This document shows, piece by piece, positions 21,091 through 32,269 of a stretch of 64,000 nucleotides of DNA. Source of the DNA: Catonia carolina (lineage: Eukaryota; Arthropoda; Insecta; Hemiptera; Achilidae); the NCBI GenBank assembly GCA_035578175.1, contig JAQMRL010000008.1, positions 60,754,541-60,818,540 of the forward strand, written 5' to 3'. Position 1 is the first letter of the stretch; each line of letters begins with the position of its first letter. The notes below the pieces were generated by a model, which was not told the DNA's origin, searched no databases, and worked only from the letters and a program-made list of their open reading frames with translations. A program made the translations under genes and the position numbers.

Positions 21091-22055
21091 TAGGCTACCT
21101 GTATAATAGTTATACACACTAACTTTATGTGAAGTTTACGAATCCAAAAACCGTTTGTTGCAGTTTTTGACATCTGTATTTGACGGAAGGACGGACAAAA
21201 CAAATTGATAGATGACATTTAAAAATTGCCACCAATAAAAAAAACATCGGAATATTCCTAACATTTCTATAAATTATATATACAGGCTACATTCTACGTT
21301 CTAAGAAATCTAAGTATAAACAATTTATTATATTTTATTTACGTTTTATTTATTTTCCAGTAAATAATAGGTTAACTAAAGCAGTAAATTGTGACTATAA
21401 TGCAATAAACAAAAGGAGCGTGATCGACGTTACTGTGTTAAATGAAGCCGTCCGTGTTCAAGTACACACGCGGTAATGAAACACGTCCCTCTGAAATATA
21501 TTTCCTTTCTAATGAATTGTAAAAGTACTGTACTTGTGTAATGAGTTGTAATTAAACATTATATTGATATAACAGATCACCTTTGAAACGTACTGGAAAC
21601 AATATAAGAAAACCTACTTATTTTTAGTGTATCGTTAATTGCTGAGGAAAGGTCTTTGTAATTGCGTATATCATCTAACTATTTAAAATACTCGTACTAT
21701 ATTTTTGCACTTTACTTCGTATTACTTCCTGAAGTCCCTGTGTTAAACATAAAAGTTTATTTTTCTAAATACAATAAAAAAATTCTTTTCATTTAATGAA
21801 TAGATGCACATAAGCAAAATTTAATTAAAACACATATTTTATCTAAAAATATATAAAACAAACCATAATGATTTCTATGAACAATTATACCTTATATCGA
21901 ATTGACATATGTTTTTACAGATTTGTATGCTACATTTCCATTGGAAGAAAGTAAATTTAATTTGACTTAACAGTTTTGTATAGAGTACCAAATAACTCAA
22001 TTCTAAATTATTAAAAATTGACAAACTTCTGTTCTTTTTTTTTTATTATTCCTAA
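21091..22055. other. AT-rich, nothing recognised
   Basis: No feature was supported apart from general AT-richness. Confidence 0.45.
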
Positions 22056-22057
22056 TT

Positions 22058-22228
22058 TGTGTACGTTACAATCTGTTCAATTTAGAACAATAAGCAACCC
22101 CATGACCCAATGAGATGAGGATGATGTGTATGACGTGTAAATGAGGTGTGGTCTTGTACAGACCCAGGCCGACCATTCCTGAGAGAGTATGGTTAATTGA
22201 ACCCCAACCATCAAAGTACACCGGTATC
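22058..22228 (-). repeat. SINE group D, 3' part
   Basis: GCAACCCCATGACCCAATGA, GACGTGTAAATGAGGTGTGG, GGCCGACCATTCCTGAGAGA and CCATCAAAGTACACCGGTA match the inverted body of the group D reference at 11246. The tRNA-like head is absent. Confidence 0.8.
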
Positions 22229-22275
22229 TGTTCTTAAAACAATTTTTTTACTTTCTCTTGGCCTATAATGCTTTT

Positions 22276-22631
22276 CTGATGAGCTCTCCTGTTCCACGCG
22301 TTTAGACCAATCAGAACGTTTGCCAGCGTTTTCAGATAGTACGAATGTTTCAACCTGATAAACATTACGCGTGCGTGTGTATAAGAGCCGCAGTAGTTCA
22401 CTCGTGTCTTGCATCTCGTACTGAACACATCGATTATAGATCGCGTTAACATGCAATATAATTAGTTGATTGTATGTTCATAGGTTATGATTGTTATTGA
22501 AAGACCAAAAAAAAAAAATGGCTGACGAAATATGACAGAGCTACGAGAACAAGTGCTGGCAACGTTGTTGGCAAGTCATTGGCTAGCTATGAAGTGGGTA
22601 GGGGGCAATGCGTACGTTCAGAGCTCATCAG
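22276..22631. mobile_element. 356-bp insert with 12-bp inverted ends
   Basis: Perfect inverted ends CTGATGAGCTCT (22276-22287) and AGAGCTCATCAG (22620-22631) bound a CpG-richer segment inside a family B copy. TATAAG at 22380-22385 followed by AGTTCACTCGTG resembles a core promoter. No target duplication is obvious. The two 70-80 codon minus-strand frames show no recognisable protein. It could be a small DNA transposon or a solo fragment of something larger. Confidence 0.45.
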
Positions 22632-22872
22632 CCATGAAATATATATAGTATTTATATGAATGTATATGGAAGGAAAGTAATATTTTCATGTCGAATTTTC
22701 GCCAAAAAAAACTTTTTTTTAGGTCCCTCAAGATAAAAAACATGTTTTTACCGATTGGTCTCGTTTACAACATTTTTAATTCTCTACAAGATAGGGTAAG
22801 CACCATGCCTGCTGAAATTCTTGGGGTTGTGCTCTTGTGGTAAAAAAATGATTTTTTTTAAGAGTGCGGCCG

Positions 22873-23010
22873 TAATATTAGGGCAAAAGTATATATAATT
22901 AAGCTTGTAGGAAATTTAAAATCCTATAAATCCTTGTAGGAAATTTAAAATCCTATAATATTAGGGCAAAAGTATATATAATTAAGCTTGTAGGAAATTT
23001 AAAATCCTAC
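22873..23010. repeat. 83-bp-period partial tandem duplication
   Basis: TAATATTAGGGCAAAAGTAT starts at 22873 and again at 22956, each followed by TTGTAGGAAATTTAAAATCC; that block occurs three times. It is a local duplication within the family B body. Confidence 0.85.
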
Positions 23011-23199
23011 AACTTTTATTTCAAACGTTATTTTCTCCAGAGCCTAGATTAGCGTCAATTAATGATTTTCCGTACTTTTAAGTTGTACAGAGATCGATAT
23101 TCATTTTACGTCATTCACACACAATTTCAAAATTAGGTTATTTTTTTATTTTACATTCAATATAAAATACAACAGCAATCAGGTAATATACAGCAGAAA

Positions 23200-23625
23200 T
23201 CAGGGGCTGTACAGATGGTAAATTTTTTTTGAATGAAAATGATGATAAATTATTGGTGTATTATTAAAGATTTAATACGCGCTCATAAATAACTATTTTT
23301 ATTAAATTACAAGTTTAAAAAAGTAACGTATAATTTTCAATCGCTTCAATAAATATTCATAAGCAATACTTTAACAAACTATGAGGAAGTGTAAATATTT
23401 TGTCTAGTATTTATGCAAATACATAAGATAAATGGTTGTATGTCAGACATTTAAACAGAGGTGTGAATACACCTCCATTCTATGTATAAATTTATTGTTA
23501 TGCCTATTTTGTATCCTATAATTAAAAAGTTTGTCATTTATAAAATATTTCAGCTCGTGTAACAGATTCTTTATCTTTTCTTAACTAGTAAATCTTTTCA
23601 CTTTTCTTTTAGGTTACTTATTATA
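23200..23625. other. AT-rich, nothing recognised
   Basis: No feature supported. Confidence 0.45.
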
Positions 23626-23627
23626 TT

Positions 23628-23968
23628 CGTGTTGTTTAGGCCATCAGCCGAACGGCTGATTTAAACCTGTAGAGGTTTTACTAAGTAAAACGAGGAGTGA
23701 GGTGGTTTACCATTGCCTTCCTCACTGAATGGAAACGTACGCTTATCAGCATGCTGGGTGCTCTGAAAACAACATATTTTTGACTCTGCAAATAACACCT
23801 TCACTTCATTCACCACAGGGTCTGGCTGTATAATGAAATTCATTACTTTTAGAGAAAACTCTGATAAGTGTCTTTTACACCTCTACCTCTTCTGTTCTTA
23901 AATGATTCAGTCATTTAATTGGCTGACCATGTGATAAAAAAACAGAACTATTTATTTTAGCCCTATTT
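23628..23968 (-). repeat. Family A retroposon
   Basis: The inverted landmarks are all present in order: TAGGCCATCAGCCGAACGGC, TTTTACTAAGTAAAACGAGG, GTTTACCATTGCCTTCCTCA, GGTCTGGCTGTATAATGAAA and AACAGAACTATT. The 60-codon frame on the minus strand is part of the repeat. Confidence 0.85.
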
Positions 23969-24254
23969 ATTTATTTATAAAAATTAATTATTCTATTATA
24001 AAGATAAATTAATAAATCTACAGATAATAAAGAATAAATAAAGAATAAATTTTATCTACAGATAAAAAAATACATTTTTTCATGTTCTTCTCTGTATCTG
24101 TGTGGTTTGAAAACAATTCCAATACTTATTTTATTGACGATTAAATAAATTTATTAGTATAGTGTGCACAAAATTAGATTGATGTTATTGTACGAAAATA
24201 TTTAATTGATTGGTGATAAAAAAGGAAGTCCAAAATACAACTTATAATATCAGA

Positions 24255-24560
24255 AAATAGAAGGAGTAAACAAATTTAAATACCTAGGTTGTGTAATTTT
24301 AAATAATAACAATAGAGCATATCCAACTGTCAAAAAATATCTACCATAAAATTTGATGTCAAACTGTAAATAAGACACAACACACTGATAAAATCTGAAC
24401 CATTATACAGATCAGAATGTATCTTTCATTAGAAGGAGTGGTTTAAGTAGAAAATAAAAATGAAAGCGAGAAAAATTCGAAGCAAAATAAATGGGTTAAA
24501 GAAAAATGAAAATGAAGAGTACAGGTAAGAAATAATAAAAAGATATATCGGAATGGAAAA
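24255..24560 (+). pseudogene. Decayed LINE reverse transcriptase fragment
   Basis: KIEGVNKFKYLGCVILNNNN is the characteristic strand after the reverse-transcriptase palm of non-LTR elements. A shifted, stop-interrupted continuation follows. Purine-rich degenerate sequence follows to about 24560. Its boundaries cannot be fixed. Confidence 0.5.
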
Positions 24561-24689
24561 AACAATATAGAACCAAATTCATTATTATGAAAACAATGAC
24601 ATAATACGGATAACCATTTTTTTTTAATTGAAATCATGAATGAAAGAAGTATAATAAAACAAATAAATATTGTGGTCAGTTTATTTTTT

Positions 24690-24860
24690 ACCATCTCTGT
24701 GGCGTAGTGACTAGCGCAGTAAGCTACAAAGCGAAAGGTCCCAGATTCGAATCTTGGCTAGGAAATTTTAACATGTTAAAACCCATCGTTACAGAACCTA
24801 AAAAAACAGTAGTCACAAATGACCAAGCTGTTGATGCAACTTTATATAAACAGAAAAAAC
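24690..24860 (+). repeat. tRNA-derived SINE, group C
   Basis: The head CATCTCTGTGGCGTAGTGAC is followed by the B box CCAGATTCGAATCTTGGCTA. The body TTAACATGTTAAAACCCATC and the end AATGACCAAGCTGTTGATGC match the group. Confidence 0.8.
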
Positions 24861-25086
24861 ACAAACAAAATGATAATTGAATGTGAGTAACACGAGTTTG
24901 TTTGTGATAGACCTATTTGGACATAGGTGGTTTTTATTTGTGTACACAAATTAAACAAAATCTAGGCCAATAAAGAGACACCTGTTTACTTGTTCCACTT
25001 GAAGTGAAACAGGCAGCAGCAGTATAATTCCTGTGGAATGGTGCAGGCAGATTTACAAGCCATATGAAATGGCACCAACTATACAA

Positions 25087-25485
25087 AATATGCCCACAAC
25101 AGGCAGGTGGAATGTAAAATTATTTGCACTCGATCTGCTAGTCCCAGGGCTACAAAAAAATAGTTCTTTTTCTTATCACATGGTCAGCCAATTATATGAC
25201 TGAAGTATTTAGGAACGAAAGAGGTAGAGGTGTAAAAGACACTAGTCAGAGTTATATCAGCTGAGAGTAATGAATTTCATCATTATACAGCCTTACCCTA
25301 AGGTGAATGAAGTGAAGGTATCTTTTGCAGAGTGGAAAGTAGATGATTTTCAGAGGGTCTAGCATACTGATTAGCATACTTTTCCACTCAGTGAGGAAGG
25401 CAGAGTAAACTACTTCACTCCTGGTTTTACTTAGTTAATCCTCTACAGGTTCAAACCAGCCTTTCGGCTGATGACCTAAACAACA
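25087..25485 (+). repeat. Family A retroposon, full length
   Basis: In sense order it has ACAACAGGCAGGTGGAATGT, CTAGTCCCAGGGCTACAAAA, GTCAGCCAATTATATGACTG and GAGTGGAAAGTAGATGATTT, ending TTCGGCTGATGACCTAAACA plus an A-rich tail. It interrupts the first copy of the older duplication. Confidence 0.85.
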
Positions 25486-25910
25486 AAAAATCATAAATAA
25501 AAGAAGTATAATAAAACAAATAAATGAGGAAACAAGAGGAAAGAAGTTTATTTAGATGAGGAAAGAAAAACAAGATTTGAAAATATGAAAAGATATTGAG
25601 CAAAGAGAAAAACAGCTCAGAAAAAAACTCCAAAGATTAAGTGGTGCCATATGGGCATAAAAGTAAAAAAAATGGAAACAAAAAACAACAAATGAATACT
25701 GAATGTGAGTAATGTGATTATGTTTGAAATAGATCTATTCAGAGGCAGGTGGTTTATTCGTGTACACAAACTAAAAAAAAGTTTGGGCAATAAACAGACT
25801 GTACACTTAAGTTGAAATGAATAGTAGCAGTTTTATTCCTACGGAATGCTACGAGCAGAGTACCAAGCCATATGAAAAGGCACCATCTATACAAAAATGC
25901 TCAATTATTT

Positions 25911-26380
25911 TGGATGATAAATTAAAAACATTATGAATAAATTTTAAAAATTCATACGTGTTTTTTAACTTATTATAAAATTGGATAATTTTAAATTCCA
26001 AGTTAATTAATTTTTACATATACAAAACAACCACTTTATCTGCAATGTTTTTATTTAAAAATATTATTTTTAGATAGAAAATGTAAAATTTAATTTATGA
26101 ATTGTGTAGAGTAGATTAGGATTAATTCTTTACAGGGTAGTATTTTTAATTTACTTTCCAGATAAAATAACACGGTATTTTACAGTATTAATACTATTCA
26201 GAAATAAAAATTACATACATCATATTAGCTGCATTCCCTTCAATTTCCCCAGTCCCTTTAACCCCTCCATTTAACTACATCCTGATACAAAAAATATGGT
26301 CTGCCAATCCGATTCTCTTTATGGGAAAATATGAACAAATTATGATTACCGAACCTATATTGCGTACTACCTATAATAAG
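25911..26380. other. AT-rich, nothing recognised
   Basis: No feature supported. Confidence 0.45.
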
Positions 26381-26382
26381 TT

Positions 26383-26776
26383 GAGTACATAACAGACAGG
26401 TGGAGTGTAAAATATTTGCACTCAATCTAGTCATTGCAGGGCTAAAATAAATAGTTCTGTTTCTTGTTACATGGTCAGCCAATAAAATGACTGAATCATT
26501 TAAGAACAGAAGATGTACAGGTGTAAAAGACACTAATCAGAGTTATCTTCTCTGAAAGAAATGAATTTCATTATACAGCCAGACCCTGTGGTGAATGAAG
26601 TGAAGGTGTCATTTGCAGAATGGAAAATATGTGCTTTTCAGAGGGCCCGGCATGCTGATAAGCGTACTTTTCCATTCAGTGAGGAAGGCATGGCAAACCA
26701 CCTCACTCCTCGTTTTACTTAGTAAAACCTCTACAGATTCAAACCAGCCTTTTGGCTGATGACCTAAACAACAGCA
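26383..26776 (+). repeat. Family A retroposon, full length
   Basis: It runs from ATAACAGACAGGTGGAGTGT through GACCCTGTGGTGAATGAAGT and CATGCTGATAAGCGTACTTT to GATGACCTAAACAACAGCAC. The short open frames overlapping it on the minus strand are not genes. Confidence 0.85.
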
Positions 26777-27009
26777 CATAGGCATAGTCAGGATTTTCTC
26801 AGGAGGGGGGCTGTAAAAATAAGATAAAAGTATTTTATTCAAAAATATAATTTTTATTTGAACATATTATGAAAACGCTAAAAGTAATTAGTTGGGATGT
26901 TATTCTAACCTATTTAAATATTATTTCATTATCAGCCTATGGGAGTTCTGAACAAAATCCAGAACCTTATCATACAATACCTATCATACTTATCATACAA
27001 TATCGATTA

Positions 27010-27140
27010 AGCTGATTTTCTGTCATTGTTGACCTTAATCAAGTTTTTACCCTTCATAACGAGCTGAAGGATCTTTCGATGGTGCACATTGTAAAGGGCT
27101 GTGCAAGCAAGATAAGTAGTGCCTGTTTAAATAAATACAT
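27010..27140 (-). pseudogene. hAT transposase C-terminal dimerisation motif
   Basis: On the minus strand LFKQALLILLAQPFTMCTIE is followed by RSFSSL, a stop, RVKT, a stop, then LRSTMTENQL. This is the hAT-family C-terminal pattern (hydrophobic stretch, C/S-T-x-ERxFS, K-LRS-M). Two stop codons break it, and sequence further upstream does not continue the transposase. Only this ~40-residue module survives. The group resembles hAT proteins ending LRSTM..., but the subfamily is not determined. Confidence 0.6.
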
Positions 27141-27311
27141 TGCATTAATGTAATTAAATACATTGTACATATTTACATGGTATTTGATCTTATATGTTGC
27201 ATATGTGTTTATGTGTAATAACGTGAGATGCTCATCCTGAAGATGTCTCCAATTGAGACAAAAAATGTCTTGATGTAATATTCTGAGGTGAGTCTTGCTC
27301 ATAATTTTTTT

Positions 27312-27492
27312 CTCTGTTTATTTAACGTCGCATCAACTGCAGTGGTCATTAGCGACGACGTTGGGATGTAAAGAATGAAATGATTTTTTTTGTAACAAAA
27401 GAAAATATGCCATGCCTGAGTGGGATTCGAACCCATGACCTCATGATGCGAGACGAACACGTTGCCAACTATGCCGATGCGGCCGGCACATA
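27312..27492 (-). repeat. tRNA-derived SINE with GCCGGCC head
   Basis: The minus strand begins GCCGGCCGCATCGGCATAGT, with the B box ATGGGTTCGAATCCCACTCA. It ends ACCACTGCAGTTGATGCGAC plus a TTAAATAAA tail. The 3' end matches group C while the head differs, suggesting a related subfamily sharing a LINE-like tail. A trace of the same head lies at about 60968-61007. Confidence 0.75.
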
Positions 27493-27494
27493 AT

Positions 27495-28830
27495 TTTTGT
27501 TCGGCTGTTCTTTCTTACAAAGCAAATAATGTTTAATAAAATATATATAAACTAACTTCAGTTCCTTGTGTTTTATTGACAAACTAGTCATCATAAAAAT
27601 TTCTAAGTAAAGTATAAAACTGAAGAAAACAATTCCTAACAATTATATTACTTGCGAATCTATTAAACACTTGAACTATAAACTTTTCCAGTGGCATACT
27701 TAAAAACAACCTCCATAACCTATAATACTGTCGTATAAGTATGCATAATGCATACATATATTCATAATCATAACATATTATATTCTGTATTCCTATTAGT
27801 TGTAATTATAACTTTTATTGTCTTGAAAAATCAGTATTTTTAAAATTATTTCATCAATACATAAAAGCAAATTAAGGAAGTACTTTGAAGGTTTACCTTC
27901 ATTTAATAAGAATTCCTTTTTAATTTATTAACTTTTCACTACTGACACAGCATTATTACAACGTAGAAAAAAAGAAATACAGATTCACAACCACACAGTA
28001 TAACAACATAGATAATTTTAATGTTTTATGTTCAATTTTTATTATTTTGTTTCTACTTTTAAGGTAACTTATAAACAAAATATATATAAACTTTAATGTT
28101 ACAAAAATATTTAACTTTCACTTTATTACTTTATTTATTTGCAAACCATAATGCATTTTATGAATGTTTTCATTTATTAATATATTGTTTATGTTTGCTA
28201 ATCTGAAGTGCAAATTTATTCGCAAAAATATGAAGATAACTACTGTTAAGTAATGATTATGAGTCTAAATTTTCATACATATTCAGAAATCCTGTGTTTA
28301 CTGAATATTAATTACAAATAATTGTTTACTTCATGAATTTGTTAAAATAACTTTACATATATTTACTTTTAATATCATTGTTTCCTACCTGAAAAAGCCA
28401 AAAGTGATAAAAGTAATTATTTATAATTTGTTAATTTTTACAAGTTTTAGAGTAATTTATTATTTAATTATACAAACTAAGACTGAATTACTTTAAATCA
28501 TCAAACAATATACAAAATCCCAATTTTAAGTTAAATTTCATCTCTAGACATTAAAAGCATTTGAAGAATGTGGCAAGATATAAAATAACCAGACAGTTAA
28601 TGGTTATAAAAAAAGTTAATTTAATTTACAAAATATACAATATCCATAGATATTAAATACCACTTAAAGAAAACAGTTTTTAAAAAACTATTTCTGTGAA
28701 CTCACAAACCTATAAATTTTTTGAAATCTTGATTATTTTTTTGAAATAAGTTTGAATGTTTTTTCTTTGCAGCAAAATCATGAAAGTCCAAGTGCAATCC
28801 TTTCATTCATTTTTAGATCTTTTTTTAATT
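27495..28830. other. AT-rich, nothing recognised
   Basis: Long, very AT-rich stretch with no motif or repeat partner found. Confidence 0.5.
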
Positions 28831-28834
28831 AATT

Positions 28835-29008
28835 TATTTAAAGTTGCTTCAACTGCTTGGTCATTAGCGACTATGGCGGATTATGTAACATTAACTGTGG
28901 GATTTGAAATTTTGAAAATTGGGATGTGAAAATTTCCAGACCCTTGCTAGGAATCGAAATCTGCATGGCAGGCCACTGCGCTAACAACTACGCTACGGAG
29001 GTGGTCTT
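28835..29008 (-). repeat. tRNA-derived SINE, group C
   Basis: The inverted copy ends in CTAACAACTACGCTACGGAG, the complement of the box A region. Its B-box region is mutated (TAGGAATCGAAATCTGCATG). The left end carries the tail AAAGTTGCTTCAACTGCTTG. Confidence 0.8.
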
Positions 29009-29039
29009 TTTATATCTTAATTAAGTTAGTTTTTTAATC

Positions 29040-29105
29040 CAAATTTTTGTGCTCAGGGTGTTCGGATAATAGACATTTTAGATAACTGACACTTTGGTGA
29101 AAACT
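29040..29105. repeat. Possible Tigger-like end fragment
   Basis: GGTGTTCGGATAATAGACAT followed by GATAACTGACAC recalls the terminus seen at 1-60. It is short, with no partner end nearby. Confidence 0.25.
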
Positions 29106-29433
29106 GAACTTAGACTCATTTAGAATATTTTTTATATTCATATTTTAACTTAAAAATATCATTTTTCCCAACATTAAAATAAATTTTCATAAATCCCAAC
29201 AAGAAAAGCAGAATCTCTAATGAAACTAAAAATTATTCCAAATTAATTTTTTATGTTCATACTCTAAAACAGCAATACTCAAAGTGTGCACCAAGGCATA
29301 CGCATACACATGGCGCCCATGCCTCAGTACACAATTATTTTCTTTTAAACATTTTACCTTTCTTAACTCCTTCTCTGGGAATGGAATCACCAGCATAACA
29401 TACATGATGACAACGTACTATACAATGGTTGTT

Positions 29434-30174
29434 GTAATTTACCATATATCCTCAATTCTAAGACCCCTCGAATTTAAGATGCAGCTTATTTTGGCAGTAC
29501 AAATTTTGAAAAGAAATAAAATCTAGAAAAATCATCAAAATCTTATATCTAATTTAAAGTGAAATTTTATTACCTGAAATGGGCAATGAAACAGAATTAA
29601 ATGTAACGCGATATTGAAAGAAATAATAACTTTTTTGAATTTACTTTTTTGATTGAGTATCAAATAAGGAAGAAGTTTGTTTCCATTGGCTGTTATGCAT
29701 AAAATACCTGTTATTCGCAGTTTCTTGTACCCAGTAGTTTTCTATTGTACTTCTTTGATACCTTTCACATCAACCATGTAGTTTCTAGCCATATTGAAAT
29801 AGACTGGAGTTTTGTCTGCATTACCAATCTGATCAAGAGTGTAGATATTTTCAGTTCGTAAGTTAATAACATGGTGCTGGAAATTCACAAGCTGTGTTTT
29901 AAAATCAAATATTGTGCTTGTGAGTGTGTCGCTTCTACGAATTCTGATAATTATTTATAAAGTTTTGTTTTATTTTTATTTTCAAAGATAATTTATTTTA
30001 TCTTATAATGCATAGTAGATGTTGAATACGTAGTTTAGAATGCTAATATACCGGTTCAAAGATAATAAGTGAATGTGACTGCAAGACACCCTCGATTGTA
30101 AGATGCACCTCACTTTTCAAGGTATTAAATAGTAAAAAGGGTGCATCTTAGAATCGAGGAATTACGGTAATTAC
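29434..30174 (-). mobile_element. Tigger/pogo-like deletion derivative
   Basis: The left end GTAATTTACCATATATCCTC plus AATTCTAAGA pairs with the right end, whose reverse complement is GTAATTACCGTAATTCCTCG plus ATTCTAAGATGCACCC. Subterminal TCGA.T.TAAGATGCA repeats occur inside both ends. On the right they form a second hairpin (30092-30160). The 741-bp interior holds a transposase remnant on the minus strand, so this is an internally deleted copy of an autonomous element. Confidence 0.6.
29690..29925 (-). pseudogene. Tigger/pogo-type DDE transposase fragment
   Basis: The minus strand reads FQHHVINLRTENIYTLDQIG, then NADKTPVYFNMARNYMVDVK, a stop, and KTTGYKKLRITGILCITA. This is the first catalytic block of DDE_1 (pogo/Tigger/jerky) transposases, normally IGNADETPV.FD; the D is kept but the E is K here. 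About 80 of the usual ~500 residues remain and there is at least one stop. No N-terminal CENP-B-like DNA-binding domain or later catalytic residues were found. Confidence 0.65.
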
Positions 30175-30179
30175 AGTTT

Positions 30180-31040
30180 GTACTGTACAACAGTTGGTTC
30201 ATAATAAGGGTGCCACCGGAAGTGATCTGTAGATCAACGGAGCAATGGGTCTACAAAGTTTGAGAACCATTGCTCTAAACGTAAATAACAAAAAACACCT
30301 CTTATCCAAAACACAACATTCAAAAAAAGATAGCATCTTTTTACTAAACAGAAAGATTTCCATTAGAATTTAGAGAATAGTACACCTTTAAATTCATTGT
30401 GAATGTCTACATTTTTTGCCAACAAGCTTTAAAACTGATTCATACACATAATTCCTACTATAATGGCATAAATATGAATTATAAACGTTTTCATCCCTTA
30501 TTGCCTTGCCTTGTAAAATTATTTTAGCTTGTAAAGAACTCTTGAGTAATTTATTGGTAACTTGTACCTGATACAAAATGTACAAGGTAGTTTTGCTCCA
30601 TACACAGTACCTGATTCTAGTAAACCACTTCTATCGTATTATACGAAGTATCAATCTTCCACGGCTTACCTCATTACTACATAAAATGTCTCTAAATGGA
30701 GAAGAGGATTTCAGAGATGTTGGAAGAGCTGGTTACAATCAATTTAGTAATTTAGTGATTGTACAAGACCAGAAAAGGCATTGATGACTACCCGTGAAAG
30801 AAGAAGAAGAATGAGAGTTATTAAAAGTCCATCATAGCTTAAGATTTATAGGAAAATTTAATGGTTTAGTCCAAGAACATCATAACAAATCATTATGATA
30901 ATCATTACATCAAGATAAATTTATTATGATCAAACCATACTAAAAAAATTTTAAATTAAATTAATGGTTGATCAATTTAGGTTAAAAAGGGTTACAAAAG
31001 AAGCTAAAACCTAGGATCTGTAGAAATTTATTAAATTAAA
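30180..31040. other. Unassigned
   Basis: Two 60-70 codon frames (30394-30585 minus, 30578-30784 plus) lack motifs. No repeat partner was recognised. Confidence 0.4.
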
Positions 31041-31046
31041 ATTCTT

Positions 31047-31160
31047 TTGTTGTTGTTGTTGTTGTATAGGTCATCAGCCAAAAGGTTGATTTGAACCTCT
31101 AGAGACTTTACTAAATAAAACAAAAAGTGAGGTTGTTTACCATTACGTACCTTCCTCAAA
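31047..31160 (-). repeat. Family A fragment with expanded TTG tail
   Basis: TTGTTGTTGTTGTTGTTG precedes TAGGTCATCAGCCAAAAGGT and GTGAGGTTGTTTACCATTAC. Only the 3' third of the element remains. The longer tail supports a variable (CAA)n 3' end. Confidence 0.75.
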
Positions 31161-31164
31161 AAAT

Positions 31165-32265
31165 ACTTTTATAAATTTAATAAAATAAGTACACAGATTA
31201 CCTACTTTAATAAGATGAACTTTATTCTTATGAAATTCAAAAGGTTTTATATGAATTAGAATTACTAAATAGGCCTAATTAATTATTTTTTAAGAAAACA
31301 GAATGTTAAACTACTGCAATCCAACAAGAACAAGTGAAAAAAATATTGTTTTAATAGAATAAAAATAAAATATAAATTAACTTCAAATTAATTAATTAAT
31401 GATAGATGTATTAAAATAATTTAATTTAATACCCCGATTTAAGAAAAATAAATATAACTTAATTAAGGAATAATAACGGAATGAAAAATACAAGAGTACT
31501 TCAAATAGTACTATCGACATGTAGATTGCACATATCTATTATTTCGTAGTTTCGTCACTAGAGAGCAGCACATGATACCAACTCAATCATCCAACGTAAT
31601 CATTCTATTTTCAAACAAACAAGAGTTATTCACAGTACAGTGTACTTATATTGTAGTATAACAAACGTTATTTTAAAACTTCTTTAAAAATTTAAATTAA
31701 TATTACTGAACAATAAATTATTAACTAGTAATAAAACAATATTGCATATTTTTATTACCTTATTATTGATCGGCGAAGATATTTGTTTCAGACAGACAAG
31801 ATGAGTATGAGAACCGAAATGGTGGAAGGATGAGAAATGAAAACATTGTACTATCCATCCCAAAAATATTAGAATGGTATACCCGTATCGCGCTGAGTTG
31901 GTCAAAAAATGAAATGGCACTGTGTAATACTGCGTTACGCAACATTTTTATGAGAAGTTATTTTAAATTCAACTACTTTAACTAAATTCAACTACGAATG
32001 CTTTAAATATATATATATATATATATTTAAATAGTTATAACTTAGTACTTCTTTTTATTTTTCTTGACTTCGCCGGTAAGTATTCATAAAATATACACAT
32101 ACAAGAAAATTATCCCAGTACAACTTACCGCTAGATATTTATTGGGTTATTATTTTCTGCAAATGGTTAATAGTTTTAAAATGCATCTCTAAAATCCTCA
32201 AACAAGACATTCTTCTCAGTTTTAGACCGATTTTTATGCTGTGTCTATAAAAGTTGTAATTTTAT
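31165..32265. other. AT-rich; AT dinucleotide run
   Basis: No gene recognised. A (TA)n run lies near 32007-32027. The frames at 31684-31945 lack recognisable motifs. Confidence 0.4.
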
Positions 32266-32269
32266 GAAG

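Larger units (their letters stand above)
22246..23190 (+). mobile_element. Family B element split by an insertion
   Basis: The family B start (TTTTTTTACTTTCTCTTGGCC) lies at 22246-22270. The next family B sequence (TATATGGAAGGAAAGTAATA) resumes near 22640 and continues to about 23190 with the usual landmarks (ACATGTTTTTACCGATTGGT, CAAGATAGGGTAAGCACCAT, GATTTTCCGTACTTTTAAG). The interval is a separate insert. Confidence 0.7.
24633..25910. repeat. Old segmental duplication interrupted by insertions
   Basis: GAAGTATAATAAAACAAATAAAT occurs at about 24646-24668 and 25500-25522 (20 or more matching bases). Then 24875-25085 resembles 25700-25905 in order: TGAATGTGAGTAA, TTCGTGTACACAAA-like, AATTCCTGTGGAATG-like and AAGCCATATGAAA.GGCACCA. 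The first copy holds a SINE (24690) and a family A element (25087) that the second lacks. The duplication therefore probably predates those insertions. Confidence 0.6.

Noticed and set aside
26609..26842. 77-codon minus-strand frame starting MNKILLSYFYSPPPEK.
   Set aside because: Most of it is antisense family A sequence; the N-terminal part has no support.
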